Shown here piece by piece: positions 1-6,526 of a DNA stretch of 9,366 bases. A model generated the notes under the pieces. That model ran no database searches. It saw only the letters and a list, made by a program, of their open reading frames with translations, and was not told the origin of the DNA. The first letter of the stretch is position 1, and the number at the start of each line of letters is the position of its first letter. Source of the DNA: Candidatus Solibacter sp. (GTDB lineage: Bacteria; Acidobacteriota; Terriglobia; Bryobacterales; Bryobacteraceae); the NCBI GenBank assembly GCA_017883355.1, contig JADGNS010000109.1, positions 1-9,366 on the forward strand. The letters are read 5' to 3'. A program made the position numbers and the translations under genes.

Positions 1-16
1 GGGTCAGGATGGTTCG

Positions 17-23
17 CCTCCTT
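17..23 (-). promoter_or_regulatory. Shine-Dalgarno-like box pointing out of the left edge
   Basis: On the minus strand the sequence reads AAAAGGAGG, a strong ribosome-site core. No ATG, GTG or TTG follows in the 16 remaining bases; only CTG and ATC occur. If it is used, a divergent gene would start at or just beyond the window edge. This is suggestive only. Confidence 0.2.
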
Positions 24-77
24 TTCCTGTATGACTCTTTCATTCACTACTTCACGCCGGTTTATCCCGACGCTATC

Positions 78-93
78 CAGGCGAAAGCGCCTG
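78..93. repeat. Small perfect hairpin upstream of the symporter operon
   Basis: CAGGCG and CGCCTG form a perfect 6-bp stem around a 4-nt loop (AAAG). It lies about 64 nt before the symporter start and just upstream of the candidate promoter. It could be an operator half-site pair, or the end of an upstream transcript. It has no T-run directly after it, so it is not a canonical terminator. Confidence 0.3.
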
Positions 94-126
94 CCCCACT
101 GTGATATGCTCAGGTTTCTCTTTTTG

Positions 127-132
127 TAAAAT
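127..132 (+). promoter_or_regulatory. Possible -10 element of the symporter-galK operon
   Basis: TAAAAT matches five of six consensus -10 bases and lies 24 nt before the TTG start, which would give a leader of under 20 nt that keeps the AGAGGT ribosome site at 145-150. No convincing -35 is seen at 16-18 nt spacing. TATGCT at 105-110 is an alternative with an equally poor -35. No operator could be identified beyond the hairpin at 78-93. Confidence 0.3.
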
Positions 133-156
133 CTGTGGAAATGCAGAGGTCCACCG

Positions 157-1848
157 TTGAAACTCGCCGTAGTCGATTACGTCATTCTCGCCATCTATTT
201 CGGCTTCGTCCTCGGTATCGGCTGGAGGCTTCGTAGCAAGATCTCCACCAGCGGGGATTTTCTTACGTCCGGCCGTTCGGTGCCTGTATGGATCACCAGC
301 CTCGCCTTCCTGTCGGCCAATCTCGGCGCTCAGGAATTGGTGGGCATGTCGGGGCAGGGCGCAAAGTATGGCATCATGACGGCCCACTTCTATTGGGTGG
401 GCGCGATTCCGGCCATGATTTTCGTGGGACTTTTCATGATGCCGTTTTACTGGGCCAGCCGGGCACGCAGCGTGCCGGAGTATCTCAAACTCCGCTTCGA
501 CGAAAAGACGCGCGCGCTGAACGCGCTGGCGTTCGCCGTCATGACGGTGTTCTCGTCGGGGATTTCGATGTACGCGCTGGGCCTTCTGCTGCACCTGATT
601 CTGGGATGGAGTTTCACCGCCAGCGTGCTCTGTTCCGCCGCCATCGTACTGGCGTATACATTCCTGGGCGGCCTGACCAGCGCGATTTATAACGAGGTTC
701 TGCAATTCTTCCTGATCGTCATGGGCTTCTCGCCGCTGGCCATCATGGCGGTGACGAAGGCCGGCGGATGGGGCGGCATGGCCGCGCGGCTGAAGACCAT
801 GACGCTGCCCAACGGCATGAACGGCGACGTCATGACCCACAGTTGGAAGTACATTGCGCACACCAACCAGAACCCCATGGGCATCGAGATCTTCGGCCTC
901 GTCGCCGGGCTCGGTTTCGTCTTGTCGTTCGGCTACTGGTGTACCAACTTCCTGGTGATCCAACGCGCCATGGCGGCGAACTCGGCGTCGGCGGCGCGGC
1001 GTACGCCGGTGATTGCGGCGCTGCCGAAAATGCTGTTGCCGTTCATCATCATCGTGCCCGGCATCGCCGCGCTGGCGCTCTCCCAAATGGCGCTGGGCTA
1101 CGTGCTGCCCATGAAGGCCGGCGGGCCGGATTACGACCAGGTGCTGACTACCCTGATGGCCCAGTTTTACCCCGCCGGCATGTTGGGCATCGGGCTGACC
1201 GGCCTGATGGCCTCCTTCATGAGCGGCATGGCGGGCAACGTCACCGCCTTCAACACCGTCTTTACCTACGACATCTATCAGGCCTACATCCGGCCCGGCA
1301 AAGCCGACCATCATTACCTCACCGTGGCACGCGTCACTACGGTAGTGGGCGTGGCGCTCTCCATCTGTTGCGCCTACGTGGCGCAGTATTACAACAGCAT
1401 CATGGACCTGCTGCAACTGGTGTTCAGTTTCGTCAACGCCCCGCTCTTCGGCACCTTCCTGCTGGGCATGTTCTGGAAGCGCAGTTCAGGTCACGGCGCC
1501 TTCTGGGGGCTGCTCTCCGGCATGGCGTCGGCCGGCATCGCTCACGGATGCACGGTGGCCGAAGGCAAGGGCGGCTGGATCACCGGCGCGGACGCCGCCT
1601 TCTACCATTTCCCCTCCACGATGGCGCAGAATTTCTGGATGTCGATCGTGGCCTTTACTATGTGTACGCTGGTGACCATCCTGGTCAGCCTGGCCACCAG
1701 GCCGCGGCCGGAGTCGGAACTGACCGGCCTGGTGTACGGGCTCACCGAGTTGAAACACGACGAGGGCGTCGCCTGGTACAAGCGTCCGGTGCCGCTGGCC
1801 TTCGTTATCGCCGCATTGGCTCTATTCCTTAATTTCTGGTTCGCCTAA
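157..1848 (+). CDS. SSS-family sodium:solute symporter (SGLT-like, probable galactose/sugar uptake)
   Basis: Inner-membrane secondary transporter of the solute:sodium symporter family, 563 residues and almost entirely hydrophobic, consistent with the 13-14 helices of the family. The start is TTG at 157, chosen because AGAGGT at 145-150 sits 6 nt upstream and the product begins directly in the first helix (VDYVILAIYFGFVLGIGW). Family hallmarks are the segment around N55 to G66 ending in GMSG, the FTYDIY motif at 369-374 after the helix that carries the Na2 site, and FLLGMFWKR at 434-442. Aligned from memory to Vibrio SGLT, the sugar-site residues N55, N264, K291 and Q420 look conserved, but Q69 becomes E60, E88 becomes Y79 and the Na2 serine S365 becomes G357. 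The gene is 1 nt upstream of a small membrane protein gene, followed by galK, so galactose is the most likely substrate. That is inferred from context; other sugars, polyols or a proton-coupled mode remain possible. Confidence 0.9.
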   Translation: MKLAVVDYVILAIYFGFVLGIGWRLRSKISTSGDFLTSGRSVPVWITSLAFLSANLGAQELVGMSGQGAKYGIMTAHFYWVGAIPAMIFVGLFMMPFYWASRARSVPEYLKLRFDEKTRALNALAFAVMTVFSSGISMYALGLLLHLILGWSFTASVLCSAAIVLAYTFLGGLTSAIYNEVLQFFLIVMGFSPLAIMAVTKAGGWGGMAARLKTMTLPNGMNGDVMTHSWKYIAHTNQNPMGIEIFGLVAGLGFVLSFGYWCTNFLVIQRAMAANSASAARRTPVIAALPKMLLPFIIIVPGIAALALSQMALGYVLPMKAGGPDYDQVLTTLMAQFYPAGMLGIGLTGLMASFMSGMAGNVTAFNTVFTYDIYQAYIRPGKADHHYLTVARVTTVVGVALSICCAYVAQYYNSIMDLLQLVFSFVNAPLFGTFLLGMFWKRSSGHGAFWGLLSGMASAGIAHGCTVAEGKGGWITGADAAFYHFPSTMAQNFWMSIVAFTMCTLVTILVSLATRPRPESELTGLVYGLTELKHDEGVAWYKRPVPLAFVIAALALFLNFWFA

Positions 1849-1849
1849 T

Positions 1850-2047
1850 ATGCTGGATCTCAGAGTGCCTACGGGCTTTTTCTTCTCCATAGTCGGCCTG
1901 ATTCTGCTGGCCATGGGCGTTTTCGCGCCGTCGGAACGGGCGGCGCTGACGGATTCCAATGTGAATCTATATTGCGGGCTGGTCATGCTGGCATTCGGCC
2001 TCATCATGCTGGGTCTCAGCAGGCTGTCCAAACACGAAGACTCATGA
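1850..2047 (+). CDS. Small two-helix membrane protein between symporter and galK (unknown function)
   Basis: A 65-residue protein I do not recognise. It has two hydrophobic segments, about residues 8-26 (GFFFSIVGLILLAMGVFA) and 41-58 (YCGLVMLAFGLIMLGL), joined by a short polar linker (about 27-40, PSERAALTDSNVNL) and ended by a charged tail (RLSKHEDS). It is probably a helical hairpin in the inner membrane. The ATG lies 1 nt after the symporter stop and its TGA overlaps the galK ATG as ATGA, so it is embedded in a translationally coupled operon. The reading frame is supported by this spacing at both ends and by codon use like that of its neighbours, not by homology. It could be an accessory or regulatory subunit of the symporter, but the sequence does not show that. 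Confidence 0.75.
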   Translation: MLDLRVPTGFFFSIVGLILLAMGVFAPSERAALTDSNVNLYCGLVMLAFGLIMLGLSRLSKHEDS

Positions 2048-3210
2048 TCGACGCATTCCATAAACACTTCGGCCCCACACAGCGGCCTCGCGTGTACCGG
2101 GCGCCTGGCCGGGTCAATCTGATCGGCGAGCACACCGACTACAATCTCGGCTTCGTCCTGCCCGTGGCGCTGAACCTGGCGACTTTCATCGCGGCCGCGC
2201 CCTCGGGCGACGGCAAACTGCGCATCTATTCGGAAGACCGCCAGGAACTGCGCGAGTTCGACGCATCGAGCCTGGGCTCGGTGGAGCGCACCGGCCAATG
2301 GACGGACTACCCCGTCGGCGTGGCGCAGGAACTGGTGCACGCCGGCATGGCCATCGAGGGAGCCAATCTGCTGATCCGCAGCACGGTGCCGGACGGCTCG
2401 GGCCTCAGTTCCTCGGCGGCGCTGGAGGTTTCTTCCGCGCTCGCGCTGCTGGGGGGGCGCGAGTTCGCTCCGTTGGAACTGGCCAAACTCTGCCAGCGCG
2501 CCGAGCGCAATTTCGTGGGCATGCCCTGCGGCATCATGGACCAGTACATCTCGGTTTTCGGGCGGGCGCATTCGGCGGTGGAAATCGATTGCCGCAGCCT
2601 GGGACACCGCCTGGTGAAACTGCCCGAGGGCATCACGTTCATCGCGGTGAACACCATGGTGAAGCATGCGCTCTCCGGCTCCGCGTACCGCGACCGGGTG
2701 AAGGAATGCGCGGCCGCGGTGGAAGGCATCGCGGCGGTTTACCCGGACGTGCAGAGTCTGCGCGACGTTTCGCCGGAGCAGTTCGAGGGCGTGGCTTCGC
2801 GGCTGCCCGACGTGGTGGCGCGGCGCGCGCGCCATGTGGTGACGGAAGATGCGCGGGTCAACCGCTTCACGGAAGCCAGCGCGCAAGGCGACGCGGCCGG
2901 CATGGGCAAGCTGATGGTGGAATCCCACCGCAGCCTGCAACACGATTACGAGGTGAGTTGCGCGGAGTTGGATTTCCTGGTGGACGCCGCGCTCGGGATC
3001 GATGGCGTATACGGGTCGCGCATGACGGGCGGCGGATTCGGCGGATGTACCGTGACGCTGCTGCACGCGGAGGCCGCCGCGAGTTTCCAGGCGAGCATCG
3101 CACGCGCTTACGCTCAGGAATTCGGCGTGACGCCGCGGGTTTATTCGTGCGAGCCATCGGAAGGCGCGGGCGAAGTGAATAATCTTGAGACGATTCCCTC
3201 GCTCGCGTGA
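2044..3210 (+). CDS. galK: Galactokinase
   Basis: GHMP-superfamily kinase that phosphorylates D-galactose at C1 with ATP, the first committed step of the Leloir pathway, in the cytosol. The product has 388 residues, the normal galactokinase length. The galactokinase signature lies at residues 22-34 (GRVNLIGEHTDYN), with E29, H30 and D32 at sugar-contacting positions and R23 as the likely catalytic-site arginine. The ATP-binding GHMP motif 2 is at 116-126 (PDGSGLSSSAA). The likely catalytic base is D166 in GIMDQ. Motif 3 is at 324-335 (GSRMTGGGFGGC). The ATG at 2044 was chosen because the protein then starts just before the conserved N-terminus and overlaps the upstream stop as ATGA. An open frame runs further upstream, but it overlaps the small membrane protein gene and has no family-like residues. 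No galT, galE or galM is visible in the window. Confidence 0.96.
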   Translation: MIDAFHKHFGPTQRPRVYRAPGRVNLIGEHTDYNLGFVLPVALNLATFIAAAPSGDGKLRIYSEDRQELREFDASSLGSVERTGQWTDYPVGVAQELVHAGMAIEGANLLIRSTVPDGSGLSSSAALEVSSALALLGGREFAPLELAKLCQRAERNFVGMPCGIMDQYISVFGRAHSAVEIDCRSLGHRLVKLPEGITFIAVNTMVKHALSGSAYRDRVKECAAAVEGIAAVYPDVQSLRDVSPEQFEGVASRLPDVVARRARHVVTEDARVNRFTEASAQGDAAGMGKLMVESHRSLQHDYEVSCAELDFLVDAALGIDGVYGSRMTGGGFGGCTVTLLHAEAAASFQASIARAYAQEFGVTPRVYSCEPSEGAGEVNNLETIPSLA

Positions 3211-3245
3211 CTAGATAGCAAAAGACAAAGAGAATGTCCTCGTGG

Positions 3246-3271
3246 CGGGGCAGACCCCTGCGAATGCCCCG
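3246..3271. repeat. Hairpin 1 in the galK/permease convergent intergenic region
   Basis: CGGGGCA (3246-3252) and TGCCCCG (3265-3271) form a perfect 7-bp stem around a 12-nt loop, starting 36 nt after the galK stop. There is no T-run on either strand after the stem. It may help end galK transcription or belong to a dispersed intergenic repeat. Confidence 0.35.
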
Positions 3272-3318
3272 GCCATGGGACGGTTGTGTGTTCCTCCTAA
3301 GTGCTATATGAACGGTAG

Positions 3319-3342
3319 CGGGCCGGTATCCCAGCCGGCCCG
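3319..3342. terminator. Hairpin 2: strong palindrome, possible bidirectional terminator or REP-like unit
   Basis: CGGGCCGG (3319-3326) pairs perfectly with CCGGCCCG (3335-3342) around an 8-nt loop (TATCCCAG). It is placed between the 3' ends of galK and the permease gene, where a shared terminator is expected. On the plus strand it is followed by ACAAATTATT, which is A/T-rich but has no real U-tract, and on the minus strand there is none. It is therefore either a weak or Rho-assisted terminator or a REP-like palindrome. The rest of 3211-3407 holds no gene I can support. Confidence 0.4.
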
Positions 3343-3407
3343 ACAAATTATTGAGCGCCCGCAGTCTTCCCCATCCTAATGCTGCCTCTGCTTCCGGCAG
3401 GCACTCT

Positions 3408-5879
3408 TCACTCCTCACGTAAGGCGGCGTTTACGTCAAGGCTAGCCGCGCGGGCCGCGGGCACCCAGGACGCGACACCGGCGACCAGAAAGAAGAGGAG
3501 AGTCATGGCGGCGAATGTGGCTGGATCGGTCGCTTTGACTCCTACCAACATGGTGTCCATCATGCGGGTGAGGCCGAGGGCCGCCAGCAAGCCGATCACA
3601 AGGCCCACGGTAGTGAGGCGCAGTCCGTGGCCGACCACGAGCTTCAAGATGCTGGCGGGAGCCGCGCCGAGGGCCATGCGGACGCCGATCTCCGCGGTGC
3701 GCTGCCGCACGACGCTAGAGAGCACACCATAGAGCCCGACGCCGGCCAGCAATAACGCGATGGCGGCGAATATGCCGATGAGGAGAAGCGAAAAGCGCGT
3801 TCCGGCCTGGTCCTGGTCCACCAGCGCTTGCATGGGCCGCATCTTCGAAATCACCATTTTGCGATCGGCCCTGGCGATCTCGGCGCGCGCCGCCGCGGCG
3901 TATTTCGCGGGATCGCCGGCCACTCGAACCATCCAATACCGCGACACACCAACCCCCCAGAATCCGTCGGAAAAATAGATCGTTTCCCGGCCTGGATCAC
4001 TCAGAGACGACAGCCGTTGGTGCGCGACGACGCCGATCACCTCGGCCCACGGCGTAGCCGGATCGGGCAGAAGGATGCGCTTTCCTACCGCCGATTCATT
4101 CGGGAAGGCCCTGGCGGCGAGAAGCTGGTCGATGACTACCACGTTGCGCCCGGGCGCGTTATCGTCCTCGGTGAAGCAGCGCCCCGCCAGGAGCGGTGTG
4201 CGGAGCGTTTCGAAATAGCCGGGCAGCACCTGCTGAAAATCGGCGCCTTCGGAGCTTGCCGGCGCCGGCCGCGGCTGTGACGCAGCCGAGTTTCTGGGGC
4301 GAGAACCGCCGCCAAGCGGAAGGGCCAGAGCTTCGCTCGCGTTCTCGACACCCGGCAGCGCGCGCAATCGGGCGCGAATATCGCGCAGCAACTCCAGACG
4401 GCCCTGCTGCCGAGTCAATTGCCACTCTCGGGTAACAAAAAACGTCAGCAGGCCGCGCGGATCGTAGCCGGGGTCCACGCGGCGCAATGCGACGAAACTC
4501 CGCAACGTCAGGCCGGAACCGATGAGCAGGACAAACGAGAGCGCGACTTCGGCGATCACCACGGTGTTACGCAGCCCGTGGGCCCCTCCCAATCCCGGGG
4601 CTCGCCCGCCGCGCAGGACCTGGTTCACATCAGGCATGGCGGCGCGCATTGCCGGCATCAGGCCGAAGATGGCAACAGCGGCCAGCCCCGCCGCCGCCGC
4701 AAAGCTCAGGACCCGCCAATCGATGGCGGTGGATTCGATCCGCGGCAGGGTCGCCGGGGCCAGGCCCACCAGCAGGTGGATACCGAGCCAGGCGAAGGCC
4801 ACACCCAGCAGTGTGCCCAATCCCGAAAGAAGCAGCGACTCCGCCAGCATCTGGGAGACAAGGCGCCACCAGCTTCCACCCAGCGCGGCGCGCACCGCCA
4901 GTTCCCGTTGGCGCAACGATGCCCGCACCAGCAGGAGGTTCGCCACATTCGCACAGGCGATGAGCAACAGGAAGATTACCGCGCCCATCAGCGCGAGTAT
5001 CGCGGGACGGACTTCCTCCACCAGGTACTGGCGCATCGGCCGCAGCCGCAGGGCCGCGGACGGATCGAAGGAACTCTTCCGCAGTTCCGGCGACAGGGCA
5101 TCGAGCTGTTCTTGCGCCCGCCGCAGCGTTACGCCCCCCTTCAGCCGGCCGATGGCCCCAACCGTCAGCAGGTTCCGATGGGCAGCGTCGTAACCGATAT
5201 TGTTCGCCACCCAAAAATCGGGGGCGGCGTCAGCCCCTGAGCCGGGCGGGAAATACAGCCGGAAGCCGGGCGCCAGCACACCGATAATCCGGGGGCCGTG
5301 CTGCGGGGAGCCGGGCATTTCCTGGCCCAGAACAGCGGTGCTCCCGGCATAGCGCCGCTGCCAGTATTCATAGCTGAGGATGGCCGCACTGCCCGGCGGA
5401 ATGAGAACCTCCGCCTGGGCGGGCTGGGGCACGGCGTCGGCCGCCGCGAAATCGCGGCCAAACGCAATTTTGGCTCCCATCAAGCGGAAAAAGTTGGTGG
5501 TAACCAGCGCCTTGCCGATCTGTTCCAAACTGCCGTCTTCGCGGGGCACAAACGCGCGGAAGGAGGCGACGCCCCCGATATCTTCGAAAACCGCTCCGGC
5601 GCCGGCACGCAGGTCGAAGAAATCGGCGTTGGAATAGAGGAAGCTCCTGCGATTCGCCGGCTGGTTCTCCCAGAACACCAATACCAGCCGATCCGGGTTC
5701 TGGTAGGGAAGGGGCCGTAACAGCACGGCATTGGTCACGCTGAAGATCGCCGTGCTGGCGCCGATCCCGAGAGCGAGGGTCAGGGCCGCGGTGGCGGTGA
5801 ATATCGGACTCTTTCGCAAGGTCCGGCCGGCGTAGGTGAAGTCCTGGATCAGATTGTCGATTCCGCTCGAGCGACGCAC
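3408..5879 (-). CDS. ADOP-type ABC transporter permease (duplicated MacB/FtsX permease)
   Basis: An 823-residue inner-membrane protein built as two fused MacB/FtsX-like permease halves. The first half has one helix near residues 24-50 (with LTLALGIGASTAIFSV), a MacB-type periplasmic domain to about 285, and an FtsX three-helix block at about 292-412. The second half has a helix near 438-458 (RNTVVIAEVALSFVLL), a second extracytoplasmic domain to about 690, and a C-terminal FtsX block at 696-823 that includes GLYGVLSSVVRQRTAEIGVR and a PAARAASLDVNAAL-type tail. This architecture matches acidobacterial duplicated orphan permeases. The start is GTG at 5879 with TGAGG 4 nt upstream. The N-terminal cytoplasmic prefix region found in many ADOPs is absent, so the protein begins about 20 residues before the first helix. 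No ATP-binding subunit or fusion partner is adjacent, so the ATPase, if any, is encoded elsewhere. The substrate is unknown. Related MacB/LolCE/FtsX proteins do mechanotransmission, efflux or lipoprotein release. Confidence 0.93.
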   Translation of the reverse strand: MRRSSGIDNLIQDFTYAGRTLRKSPIFTATAALTLALGIGASTAIFSVTNAVLLRPLPYQNPDRLVLVFWENQPANRRSFLYSNADFFDLRAGAGAVFEDIGGVASFRAFVPREDGSLEQIGKALVTTNFFRLMGAKIAFGRDFAAADAVPQPAQAEVLIPPGSAAILSYEYWQRRYAGSTAVLGQEMPGSPQHGPRIIGVLAPGFRLYFPPGSGADAAPDFWVANNIGYDAAHRNLLTVGAIGRLKGGVTLRRAQEQLDALSPELRKSSFDPSAALRLRPMRQYLVEEVRPAILALMGAVIFLLLIACANVANLLLVRASLRQRELAVRAALGGSWWRLVSQMLAESLLLSGLGTLLGVAFAWLGIHLLVGLAPATLPRIESTAIDWRVLSFAAAAGLAAVAIFGLMPAMRAAMPDVNQVLRGGRAPGLGGAHGLRNTVVIAEVALSFVLLIGSGLTLRSFVALRRVDPGYDPRGLLTFFVTREWQLTRQQGRLELLRDIRARLRALPGVENASEALALPLGGGSRPRNSAASQPRPAPASSEGADFQQVLPGYFETLRTPLLAGRCFTEDDNAPGRNVVVIDQLLAARAFPNESAVGKRILLPDPATPWAEVIGVVAHQRLSSLSDPGRETIYFSDGFWGVGVSRYWMVRVAGDPAKYAAAARAEIARADRKMVISKMRPMQALVDQDQAGTRFSLLLIGIFAAIALLLAGVGLYGVLSSVVRQRTAEIGVRMALGAAPASILKLVVGHGLRLTTVGLVIGLLAALGLTRMMDTMLVGVKATDPATFAAMTLLFFLVAGVASWVPAARAASLDVNAALREE

Positions 5880-5898
5880 GCAGCCTCAATTCGGTCCG

Positions 5899-5904
5899 AT
5901 TATA
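5899..5904 (-). promoter_or_regulatory. Consensus -10 (TATAAT) of the ADOP permease gene
   Basis: The minus strand reads a perfect TATAAT 19 nt before the GTG start, with TTGAGG between as ribosome site. The -35 position at 17-18 nt spacing holds only a weak match (TTCATC). The predicted leader is about a dozen nucleotides. The element lies in the 52-bp gap to the divergent phosphatidyltransferase gene. Confidence 0.55.
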
Positions 5905-5915
5905 GCGCCGCGCGT

Positions 5916-5921
5916 TACACT
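5916..5921 (+). promoter_or_regulatory. Possible -10 (TACACT) of the phosphatidyltransferase gene
   Basis: TACACT matches four of six -10 bases, including the key T, A and final T, and ends 10 nt before the ATG at 5932. Transcription would start about 3-5 nt before, or at, the ATG, giving a nearly leaderless message, which fits the lack of a Shine-Dalgarno sequence. No good -35 is seen. The site is only 11 nt from the opposing TATAAT. Confidence 0.35.
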
Positions 5922-5931
5922 CGATGAATAC

Positions 5932-6480
5932 ATGCCGCGCTGGTTCAACCTCGCCAATTTATTTACCCTGTTCCGGTTGATTCTGGTTCCCTATGTCATC
6001 GGAGCCATCCTGGACGGGCGGCACACGCGGGCGCTGGAACTGTTCTTCGTGGCGGCGGTAACCGATGTAATCGATGGCGCCCTCGCCCGCACCTTCCGGC
6101 AGGCCACCCAACTGGGCGCTTACCTGGATCCGATTGCCGATAAATGTCTGCTCAGCGGGATCTTCCTGGCGCTGGGCGCCACGGGAAGCGTTCCCTGGTG
6201 GTTCGTGGCGGTGGTTCTGGGACGCGATATCTACATCCTCCTGGCGGTGGTGGCGGTCATGGCGTTGACCAGGATGAGGAAGTTCCCGCCCAGCCTGTGG
6301 GGCAAGATATCGACGTTCGTGCAGATTTCGGCCGCCGTGACGTATATGGTCGAAAATATCTGGCCGGCGGCGGCTTTGCATGCCATTTCGTCCGCAATGC
6401 TTTGGGTTTGTGCGGGTTTTACCATCTGGAGCGGGATTCATTACACCCTGCGCGGGGCACAAACTCTACGCGCACGTTGA
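5932..6480 (+). CDS. CDP-alcohol phosphatidyltransferase (PgsA-like phospholipid synthase)
   Basis: Integral membrane enzyme that transfers a phosphatidyl group from CDP-diacylglycerol to an alcohol, in bacteria usually glycerol-3-phosphate (PgsA) on the way to phosphatidylglycerol and cardiolipin. The complete family motif D(x)2DG(x)2AR(x)8G(x)3D(x)3D is present as D45, D48, G49, A52, R53, G62, D66 and D70; the four aspartates bind the metal and include the catalytic base. The N-terminus (NLANLFTLFRLILVP, residues 6-20) is the PgsA-like first helix. The length of 182 residues fits PgsA. I chose ATG at 5932 because the family-like sequence starts there. The open frame continues upstream to 5836, but that part overlaps the divergent permease gene and its promoter. 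There is no good Shine-Dalgarno sequence, so a very short or absent leader is plausible. The alcohol acceptor is not certain; a cardiolipin-synthase-type or other CDP-alcohol enzyme is possible, so no symbol is given. Confidence 0.92.
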   Translation: MPRWFNLANLFTLFRLILVPYVIGAILDGRHTRALELFFVAAVTDVIDGALARTFRQATQLGAYLDPIADKCLLSGIFLALGATGSVPWWFVAVVLGRDIYILLAVVAVMALTRMRKFPPSLWGKISTFVQISAAVTYMVENIWPAAALHAISSAMLWVCAGFTIWSGIHYTLRGAQTLRAR

Positions 6481-6505
6481 CGGGCTGGCGTCGCGGGAGT
6501 AGTCT
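6477..6505 (+). promoter_or_regulatory. Possible internal promoter before the PH-like membrane protein gene
   Basis: TTGACG at 6477-6482 (five of six -35 bases, overlapping the stop codon of the phosphatidyltransferase gene) is followed after exactly 17 nt by TAGTCT at 6500-6505 (first, second and last -10 bases conserved). It would start transcription near 6512, upstream of the gene at 6527, and could drive the last three genes separately from the first. Confidence 0.35.
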
Positions 6506-6526
6506 AAAAACAAGGGCGGCTTTGGC

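Noticed and set aside
3..104. Plus-strand open frame entering from the left edge and stopping at TGA 102-104
   Set aside because: About 33 codons without a recognisable motif; another frame is also open to 129. It could be the tail of an upstream gene, but the region is relatively A/T-rich and carries a hairpin, so I do not call it.
73..1416. Minus-strand open frame of 447 codons opposite the symporter
   Set aside because: The product is rich in His, Arg, Gln and Gly with no hydrophobic pattern or motif, as expected for a shadow of a GC-rich gene; the plus-strand frame is a clear SSS symporter.
1972..2043. Longer N-terminus for galK
   Set aside because: The 24 extra codons overlap the small membrane protein gene in another frame and are unlike galactokinase N-termini; the ATGA overlap at 2044 is the better start.
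1822..3066. Minus-strand open frame of 414 codons opposite galK
   Set aside because: Low-complexity His/Arg/Ala composition and no motif; the opposite strand holds an unambiguous galactokinase.
3211..3276. 21-codon minus-strand frame in the intergenic region, with AGGAGG upstream
   Set aside because: The Shine-Dalgarno core is about 16 nt from the ATG, too far, and the peptide has no recognisable feature; probably chance.
4419..5240. Plus-strand open frames opposite the permease (273 and 223 codons)
   Set aside because: Arg/Gln/His-rich shadow products opposite a well-supported permease domain.
5836..5931. Longer N-terminus for the phosphatidyltransferase
   Set aside because: It would overlap the divergent permease gene and its TATAAT; PgsA-like sequence begins only at 5932.
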